From: Alphaproteobacteria bacterium
GTDB taxonomy: Bacteria > Pseudomonadota > Alphaproteobacteria > UBA8366
Assembly: GCA_021774335.1 (NCBI GenBank)
Contig: JAJFJD010000012.1
Location: 62,001-126,000, forward strand
Direction of reading: 5' to 3'
DNA: 64,000 bases
The notes under the pieces were generated by a model. That model was given only the letters and a program-made list of their open reading frames with translations. It had not been told where the DNA came from and did not search any database. Position 1 is the first letter of the stretch, and the number at the start of each line of letters is the position of its first letter. This document shows, one piece after another, positions 59,171 to 64,000 of this stretch. The translations under genes were made by a program, and so were the position numbers.

Positions 59171-59659
59171 CTATTTCGTCGCGGCCTTATGGGTCGACGT
59201 TGCGCAGGATTTGCACGGTTCCACGGGCAAGTCTCTTTTGAGCCACCCTGGCATCGTTTTGCCGCGCCCGAACATCCCTTCGCTGACATCCACGACCTGG
59301 GTAAACCCGTGTTTCTTCAAGTAACCCTGCGCCCAATGGGAGCGTCCGCCGACCGCACAGATCAAGGCGATCTGGCGCATCTTGTCGCCTTTCACCGCAG
59401 CCAGAACAGCTTTTTTGAATGCGGATTTACCAGCCGGATTATGCATCGTTATGGGAATCGACCCCTTCGGAATGCCGGATTTTTCCCATTCCTGCGGTGA
59501 CCGGATATCGATCAACGTCAGCGATCCGTTAACCACACCGTTGTAGGCTTCTATGGCGGAAATGCGTTTGTCCGCCGCCTGCGCCGCAAATTGACCCCCA
59601 AATTGGCCAATGATGAGCGCCACGGCGATGACGGATATGCGAAGGATTTGGACGGTCAT
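59171..59659 (-). CDS. exported rhodanese-domain protein
   Basis: 162 aa from the ATG at 59657-59659; an in-frame start 54 bp earlier is possible, but the shorter one gives a cleaner signal peptide (MTVQILRISVIAVALIIGQF, cleavage after QAA). A rhodanese fold follows: LIDIRSPQEWEKSGIPKGSIPI, then active-site loop CAVGGRS with the persulfide cysteine. It ends with C-terminal EPCKSCATS. Periplasmic sulfurtransferase or redox protein. The MFGRGKTMPGW segment resembles those of secreted single-domain rhodaneses. Convergent with the preceding hypothetical gene. Confidence 0.82.
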   Translation of the reverse strand: MTVQILRISVIAVALIIGQFGGQFAAQAADKRISAIEAYNGVVNGSLTLIDIRSPQEWEKSGIPKGSIPITMHNPAGKSAFKKAVLAAVKGDKMRQIALICAVGGRSHWAQGYLKKHGFTQVVDVSEGMFGRGKTMPGWLKRDLPVEPCKSCATSTHKAATK

Positions 59660-59835
59660 AGTGGAAATCACGATAGGCCCATGTGTGACCATGATCAACG
59701 ACGGGCCGATCAATTTCCCGTTAAAAGGAGTTGTTAACCTAATCGCAATGAATACTGCCGTAAAACAGGTGTGTACATGCGAATTAGGATCAAGTTCTCC
59801 TAATTTATTTAATATTTGAGCGGGTTTTTACGGAT

Positions 59836-60999
59836 ATGGAATCGAAAGAAGCCAGCAACGCTGAAGTTTCGCAGCTCAAAGCGGATGACGTGAAACGTCT
59901 TTTGACCGATCCGTCGGTCGAGACACGTGCTGAGACGGCGGCCAAGGTTGCCGGTGAGTTCGGCATGGGGTCGCTTTCGGCAGGCGAGCGTGAAATCGCC
60001 CAGGAAATCTTCCGGGTGATGGCGAAAGACGTGGAGCTTCTGGTCCGCGAAACGCTGTCTGAAAGTATCCGTGACATTCCCGACGTTTCCAGCGACATCG
60101 CGCGCGTCCTCGCCGAAGACAAGAGCGACAGCGTCGCGTTGCCGATTCTGGAATTCTCGAAGGCGCTCTCCGACGAGGATCTGGTCGACATTCTGGAAAC
60201 GTCCAAACCGATCCGCCAAGTGGCCATTGCCCAGCGCGAAGAGGTATCCGCTGTCGTATCGGAAGCGATCGTCGACAAAGGAAACGAGGACGCGGTCGTT
60301 GCATTGGTATCCAATAGCGGGGCCGACATCGCGGAGCCGACCTTCGATAAGGTGGTCGACAAGTTCGGTGAGAACGAGCGTGTTCAGGAGCCGTTGGTCA
60401 AACGCGAGAAATTGCCGATAACCGTGGCCGAGCGTCTGGTCGCCAAAGTGTCGTCCAGTCTTAAGGAATATCTCGTCACGCATCATGAGCTGTCGCCGGA
60501 AGTGGCCAGCGATCTGTTGCTCGAAAGCCGCGAGCGCGCGGTCGTCCGGTTGCTGGGCGATGACGAAGACCAGCCCGACGTCGGCGAACTTGTCCAACAG
60601 ATGGACGAGCATGGCCGTTTGACGGCGTCGATCATCCTGCGCGCCCTGTGCACAGGCGATCTCAATTTCTTCGAGGCAGCTCTGGCCCACAAGGCCGATG
60701 TGGCGCTGCATAATGCCCGGGTTCTGATCCACGACGACGGTGATCTTGGCCTCAGGGCGCTATACGAAAAAGCGGCGTTGCCACAACGGTTGTTCCCGGC
60801 CTTCCTCAGCGCTTTGGAGATCGCGAAGATTTCCGAAGGCGAGCGCAGCGACAGTGACCCGGATTGGCGGTCTCGCCTGATCATGGAACGCGTGCTGACT
60901 CAGTTCGAAGGGTCAGTGGATTGCGATGCCGAAGATGTGGATTACCTGCTTGGCCGTCTGGCCCGCACCGCCGAAGGCGGCGCCGCGCAGCACATCTGA
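59836..60999 (+). CDS. DUF2336 domain-containing protein
   Basis: 387 aa, acidic, all-helical. Regular repeats like LLTDPSVETRAETAAKVAGEFG, VRETLSESIRDIPDVSSDIARVLAEDKSDSVALPILE and FEAALAHKADVALHNARVLIHDDGDLGLRALYEKA give a HEAT-like pattern. Matches the DUF2336 family seen mainly in Alphaproteobacteria, including regulators such as those modulating two-component signalling in magnetotactic or Rhodospirillales species; the role here is unknown. No signal peptide. A GC-rich hairpin follows the stop. Confidence 0.8.
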   Translation: MESKEASNAEVSQLKADDVKRLLTDPSVETRAETAAKVAGEFGMGSLSAGEREIAQEIFRVMAKDVELLVRETLSESIRDIPDVSSDIARVLAEDKSDSVALPILEFSKALSDEDLVDILETSKPIRQVAIAQREEVSAVVSEAIVDKGNEDAVVALVSNSGADIAEPTFDKVVDKFGENERVQEPLVKREKLPITVAERLVAKVSSSLKEYLVTHHELSPEVASDLLLESRERAVVRLLGDDEDQPDVGELVQQMDEHGRLTASIILRALCTGDLNFFEAALAHKADVALHNARVLIHDDGDLGLRALYEKAALPQRLFPAFLSALEIAKISEGERSDSDPDWRSRLIMERVLTQFEGSVDCDAEDVDYLLGRLARTAEGGAAQHI

Positions 61000-61002
61000 T
61001 CC

Positions 61003-61022
61003 GGCGCCGCGTTTGCGGCGTC
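61003..61022 (+). terminator. hairpin after the DUF2336 gene
   Basis: GGCGCCGC / GCGGCGTC with loop GTTT, 8 bp including one G-U pair, right after the stop codon. No poly-T follows, so it is a weak terminator at best. Confidence 0.45.
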
Positions 61023-61162
61023 AGGCTTATCGCACTGCTTCGGGTCCGTTTCCCAGCATATAGCCGTTTGATTGCGCCCGGCCCATCGTGGCGGCGTCTC
61101 GCCTGTTGAATCGGCGTTCTCCGCGCGGCACCATGCTGCCCTTCCGTATCAAGGAGGCAGCC

Positions 61163-62128
61163 ATGCCGGACAAGCCCATCGTTCTCGTCACGCGCAAATT
61201 ACCGGATGAAGTCGAGGATCGTTTGCAGCGGTCGTTCGCACCCATCCTCAATCCCGACGACAAACTCTATTCGGCCGATGATCTCGTCCGCCTGTCGGAC
61301 GGGGCGTTCGCCATTCTGCCGTGCCATACGGAACATTTTTCGGCCGATGTCGTGGCCCGGCTGCCGGAGAGCGTGAAGGCCGTCGCGAATTTTTCGGTCG
61401 GCGTCGATCATTGCGACCTGGCCGCCGCCCGGGAACGCGGGTTGATCGTAACCAACACGCCCGACGTGTTGAGCGATGCGACCGCCGAGATCGCCATCCT
61501 GTTGATGCTGGGCGCGGCCCGCCGGGCGGGGGAAGGCGAGCAGTTGGTGCGGTCCGCTGGCTGGCGCGATTGGAGCCCGAAATTCATGGTTGGTACCCAG
61601 GTCACGGGTAAGCGCCTCGGCATTATCGGGATGGGCCGGGTCGGTCAGGTCGTGGCTCGGCGCGCCCGCGGCCTCGATATGGAGATACACTATTACAACC
61701 GGAACCGGCTCGCTGCCGAATTGGAAGATGGTGCCGTCTTCCACGAGACGTTGGAGTCGCTTCTGAATGTCTCGCAATTCCTGTCGATTCATTGTCCGGC
61801 AACCCCTGAAAGCCGGGGGCTGATGAACGCGGATCGGATTGCCGAACTTCCGGACGGTGCGGTGCTGATCAATACGGCGCGTGGCGCGGTGGTGGATGAC
61901 GACGCGCTGATCGAGGCATTGGGGTCGGGTAAGCTTGCTGCCGCTGGGCTCGACGTTTTCAACAACGAGCCGGGAATCGATCCCCGGTACCGGACCCAGC
62001 CGAATACCTTCCTGTTACCGCATATTGGTAGCGCAACGACGGAAACGCGTATTGCCATGGGCAACCGTGCGATCGACAATTTGGAAGCGATTGCCGCGGG
62101 AAGAGAGCCTGCCGATAGGGTCGCGTAG
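61163..62128 (+). CDS. D-2-hydroxyacid dehydrogenase (glyoxylate/hydroxypyruvate reductase-like)
   Basis: 321 aa from the ATG at 61163 (AAGGAGG upstream). NAD(P) motif GIIGMGRVGQ (153-162) followed by YYNRNR, which suggests NADP preference. Catalytic triad R240 in INTARGAVVDD, E269 in NNEPGIDP and H287 in LLPHIGSAT. Fits GyaR-type enzymes reducing glyoxylate or hydroxypyruvate, which would interlock with the serine-glyoxylate aminotransferase-like gene elsewhere in the window. The dctP operon begins 289 bp downstream. Confidence 0.92.
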   Translation: MPDKPIVLVTRKLPDEVEDRLQRSFAPILNPDDKLYSADDLVRLSDGAFAILPCHTEHFSADVVARLPESVKAVANFSVGVDHCDLAAARERGLIVTNTPDVLSDATAEIAILLMLGAARRAGEGEQLVRSAGWRDWSPKFMVGTQVTGKRLGIIGMGRVGQVVARRARGLDMEIHYYNRNRLAAELEDGAVFHETLESLLNVSQFLSIHCPATPESRGLMNADRIAELPDGAVLINTARGAVVDDDALIEALGSGKLAAAGLDVFNNEPGIDPRYRTQPNTFLLPHIGSATTETRIAMGNRAIDNLEAIAAGREPADRVA

Positions 62129-62417
62129 CCTCCAAAACCCTATTCACATACCGGTCATGCACTCTTTTTGATCACCAATTTGTGAATGTGTTCCGGGTTG
62201 GAGATGAGTGTGTTGACTCCCCGGACCTAATCCCAGAATGTATAGTTTATTGGTTGTAGGGAGCTCGGTTGTCCGGACTAATTGCCCAATTATAAAAGAA
62301 AAATTCGGACCAGTTGTGCTTGCCCCGGCATTAGCTACCTGCATGCGAATAGGATTGTAGACAGTCTTCTTTGGCCAACGGAAGCTGTCTGTTTCTACGA
62401 ACGGGAGGTTTATTCTT
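62129..62417. promoter_or_regulatory. leader/promoter of the DctP TRAP operon
   Basis: 289-bp gap, AT-richer than flanking genes. Contains the 15-mer TTGTCCGGACTAATT (62269-62283) also present at 3610-3624, and a leader hairpin at 62359-62390. The dctP ribosome-binding site GGGAGG (62402-62407) follows. No certain -35/-10 pair. Confidence 0.45.
62359..62390 (+). promoter_or_regulatory. leader hairpin upstream of dctP
   Basis: AGACAG-(T bulge)-CTTC pairs with GAAG-CTGTCT, enclosing an 11-nt loop TTTGGCCAACG whose TTGGCCAA is itself palindromic. Ends 11 bp before GGGAGG and 27 bp before the ATG. Could be a regulator site or an mRNA structure controlling translation. Confidence 0.5.
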
Positions 62418-63566
62418 ATGGCTGAGATCAAGACAGAAACTGGCACTGGTGGGAAAGCGCGTCGCCGCTTTTTGAAGGGTGCCGTCATGGGGACCGCCGG
62501 TGTTACCGCCGCGGTGGCGATGCCGAATGTTTCGCGCGCGCAAACCATCAATCTGAAGATGCAAGGTTCGTGGGGCGCCAAGAGCGTGTTTACGGACATG
62601 GCGAAGCAGTATGTCGAACGCGTCGAGAAAATGGCGGGCGGTCGGGTCAAGATCGACTATCTGCCGGCTGGCGCTGTCGTGAAGGCGTTCCAGGTTCAGG
62701 ATGCATGTCACAAGGGCGTCTTGGACGCCGGTCATACGGTCACCGCGTATTGGTACGGCAAGAACAAGGCCGCGTCCTTGTTCGGTACCGGTCCGGTGTT
62801 CGGCTGTAATGCGTCGCAGATTCTTGCGTGGATCCACTACGGTGGCGGCAAGGACCTGTATCGCGAACTCGTCCAGGACAAGCTGAAATTGAACCTCGTC
62901 GGCTTCTTTACGATGCCGATGCCGACGCAGCCGCTCGGCTGGTTCAAGAAGAAGGTCAGTAATGTCAATGACATGAAGGGTCTCAAGTACCGCACGGTCG
63001 GTCTTGCGACGGACATCATGCAGGGCATGGGCCTCAAGGTCACCCAGCTTCCAGGCGGCGAAATCATGCCGGCGCTGGAAAAAGGCGTGATCGAAGCGTT
63101 CGAGTTCAACAACCCGACGGCCGATAGCCAGTTCGGCGCGCAGGACGTCTCGAAGCATTACCATTTGGGCAGCTACCATCAGGCCGCCGAGTTCTTCGAG
63201 GTGATCTTCAACAAGCGCAAGTATGACGGGTTCCCGAAGGAAGTTCAGGCGATCCTCGAATATTCGGCCGAAGCGGCGAACACCGCCAGCTACGGTTACG
63301 CCATGAACCTGTACTCGGCCGACCTTCAGAAGCTCATCAACAAGAGCAAGGTCAATGTTTACCGCACCGACAAGTCGATCATGAAAGCCCAGTTGGATTC
63401 ATGGGACACGGTCCTCGAGCGGTTGAACAAGGATCCGTTCTTCAAGAAGGTCGTTGACAGTCAGAAGGCCTGGAGCCAACGGGTTGCGTTCTACGACCTG
63501 GTCAACTCGGCCGACTACAAACTTGCTTACGAGCATTACTTCCCGGGCAAGTTGCCGACGTTCTAG
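62418..63566 (+). CDS. dctP: TRAP transporter solute-binding protein, DctP family, TAT-exported
   Basis: 382 aa, GGGAGG 10 bp before the ATG. Twin-arginine signal: RRRFLK at 15-20, hydrophobic stretch, cleavage near VSRAQ (about 38). The mature part has LKMQGSWGAKSVFTDMAKQYVERVEKMAGGRVKIDYLPAGAVVK and GLKYRTVGLATDIMQGMGLKVTQLPGGEIMPALEKGVIEAFEF, the DctP substrate-loop (R-x-...-G-A-x-E) region. The C-terminal half has YEHYFPGKLPTF. Binds a carboxylate, possibly a 2-keto acid. Paired with dctQ downstream. TAT export suggests it folds with a ligand or cofactor in the cytoplasm first. Confidence 0.9.
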   Translation: MAEIKTETGTGGKARRRFLKGAVMGTAGVTAAVAMPNVSRAQTINLKMQGSWGAKSVFTDMAKQYVERVEKMAGGRVKIDYLPAGAVVKAFQVQDACHKGVLDAGHTVTAYWYGKNKAASLFGTGPVFGCNASQILAWIHYGGGKDLYRELVQDKLKLNLVGFFTMPMPTQPLGWFKKKVSNVNDMKGLKYRTVGLATDIMQGMGLKVTQLPGGEIMPALEKGVIEAFEFNNPTADSQFGAQDVSKHYHLGSYHQAAEFFEVIFNKRKYDGFPKEVQAILEYSAEAANTASYGYAMNLYSADLQKLINKSKVNVYRTDKSIMKAQLDSWDTVLERLNKDPFFKKVVDSQKAWSQRVAFYDLVNSADYKLAYEHYFPGKLPTF

Positions 63567-63606
63567 AGGCAATGGCCAGGGGAGCGTCGATTTGACGACG
63601 ACATAA

Positions 63607-63631
63607 GGGGCGGCGCAACAGGCGCCGCCCC
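63607..63631 (+). terminator. hairpin between DctP and DctQ genes
   Basis: GGGGCGGCGC / GCGCCGCCCC forms a perfect 10-bp stem with loop AACAG, 40 bp after the dctP stop and 37 bp before dctQ. No poly-T follows, so a partial terminator or 3' stabiliser is more likely. Parallels the hairpin in the TAXI operon at 54158-54182. Confidence 0.65.
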
Positions 63632-63668
63632 ACCCCTGTTCTATCCGGACAATTATCGGGGGCATCCG

Positions 63669-64000
63669 ATGGAACGGTTGATTTTCATCATCGATAGTTT
63701 CACCGCATGGGTTGGCAAGGCCTTCGCCTGGTGCATTTTGATCCTCGCTTTCGGCGTGGGGTACGAAGTCTTCGTGCGCTATGTCCTGCGCGATCCGACG
63801 GCTTGGGCGTTCGATATCAGTTATATGATGTACGGCGCGCTGTTCATGATGGCCGGGGCCTATACCCTGTCGCGCGACGGCCACGTGCGCGGCGACGTGG
63901 TGTATCGGCTCTGGAAGCCGAAGACCCAGGCCAAGGTGGAATTGGTCCTCTATATTCTGTTCTTTTATCCGGGTGTCACGGCGCTGATGCTTGCCGGCTT
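63669..64000 (+). CDS. dctQ: TRAP transporter small permease (DctQ), N-terminal part
   Basis: Partial, cut by the window end after 110 codons. ATG at 63669. Membrane helices alternate with short loops: AFAWCILILAFGVGYEVFVRYVL near 18-40, YMMYGALFMMAGAYTLSRDGHVRGD near 53-77 (the conserved GxxxxxRxxxHxxxD family motif region), and a third helix before the edge (VLYILFFYPGVTALML). It is the small integral-membrane subunit of a TRAP carrier. The large DctM subunit should follow downstream. Separate DctQ and DctM genes contrast with the fused TAXI system at 54275-56884. Confidence 0.9.
   Translation, partial: MERLIFIIDSFTAWVGKAFAWCILILAFGVGYEVFVRYVLRDPTAWAFDISYMMYGALFMMAGAYTLSRDGHVRGDVVYRLWKPKTQAKVELVLYILFFYPGVTALMLAG

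Noticed and set aside
1-64000. CRISPR arrays, insertion sequences, prophage or tRNA genes
   Set aside because: No regularly spaced repeats, transposase-like or integrase-like frames, or cloverleaf-like sequences were found when reading the window by eye.

Overview
This is a roughly 60% GC (by eye), gene-dense chromosomal segment with no rRNA, tRNA, phage, insertion sequence or CRISPR array that I can see. Gene content (tandem catabolic operons, TAXI and DctP TRAP transporters, a tripartite-tricarboxylate binding protein, a DUF2336 protein, an Mla phospholipid system with a separate lipoprotein) suggests a free-living heterotrophic alphaproteobacterium, probably Rhodospirillales-like. That placement is inference, not a phylogeny.

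Layout. 1-5366 (minus): an acyl-CoA/organic-acid catabolic run (HMG-CoA-lyase-like protein, two tandem acyl-CoA dehydrogenases, the start of a CitE-type lyase), then a TauD dioxygenase overlapping a metallo-beta-lactamase hydrolase. 5530-9526 (plus): a 30-codon MmgE/PrpD-like stub, two EamA exporters, and leuC/leuD-type isomerase subunits. 9536-18340: ADP-forming acyl-CoA ligase, a TPR plus glycosyltransferase-like protein, a ThDP enzyme, a VOC protein and a cNMP-binding/EAL protein. 18439-24884: amidase, FCD-type GntR regulator, YdiJ-like FAD/Fe-S oxidoreductase and a divergent serine-glyoxylate-type aminotransferase, with two TTGCATGCAA operators in the shared promoter. 24886-29963: TetR, lipase-like hydrolase and a trimodular MFS/acyltransferase/acyl-ACP synthetase (phospholipid remodelling).

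The most notable locus is 30756-34448 (minus). A UGSC-family selenoprotein gene is interrupted in frame by a TGA at its U-G-S-C motif, followed by a hairpin that fits the bacterial SECIS pattern. A cupin and an MmgE/PrpD protein follow on the same strand. Naive gene calling would split the selenoprotein gene into two false genes.

38840-44668 is a hydroxy-acid cluster: a two-subunit UxaA/SuyAB-type lyase, a TctC binding protein, a D-tartrate-dehydratase-like enolase-superfamily enzyme and an Ldh2/ComC-type dehydrogenase. A divergent GntR/UTRA regulator faces it across a perfect 16-bp palindrome. Sulfolactate and/or tartrate catabolism is the best hypothesis.

44687-52732 holds a D-aminoacylase-like hydrolase, a creatininase-family protein, apt, an Mla-type lipid ABC operon (permease, ATPase, MCE protein, lipoprotein) and a class III aminotransferase. 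53167-57330 is a TAXI-TRAP transporter with a universal stress protein. 57481-60999 holds mostly uncharacterised proteins. 61163-64000 holds a D-2-hydroxyacid dehydrogenase and the start of a second, DctP-type TRAP operon. Both TRAP operons carry a strong hairpin between binding-protein and permease genes.
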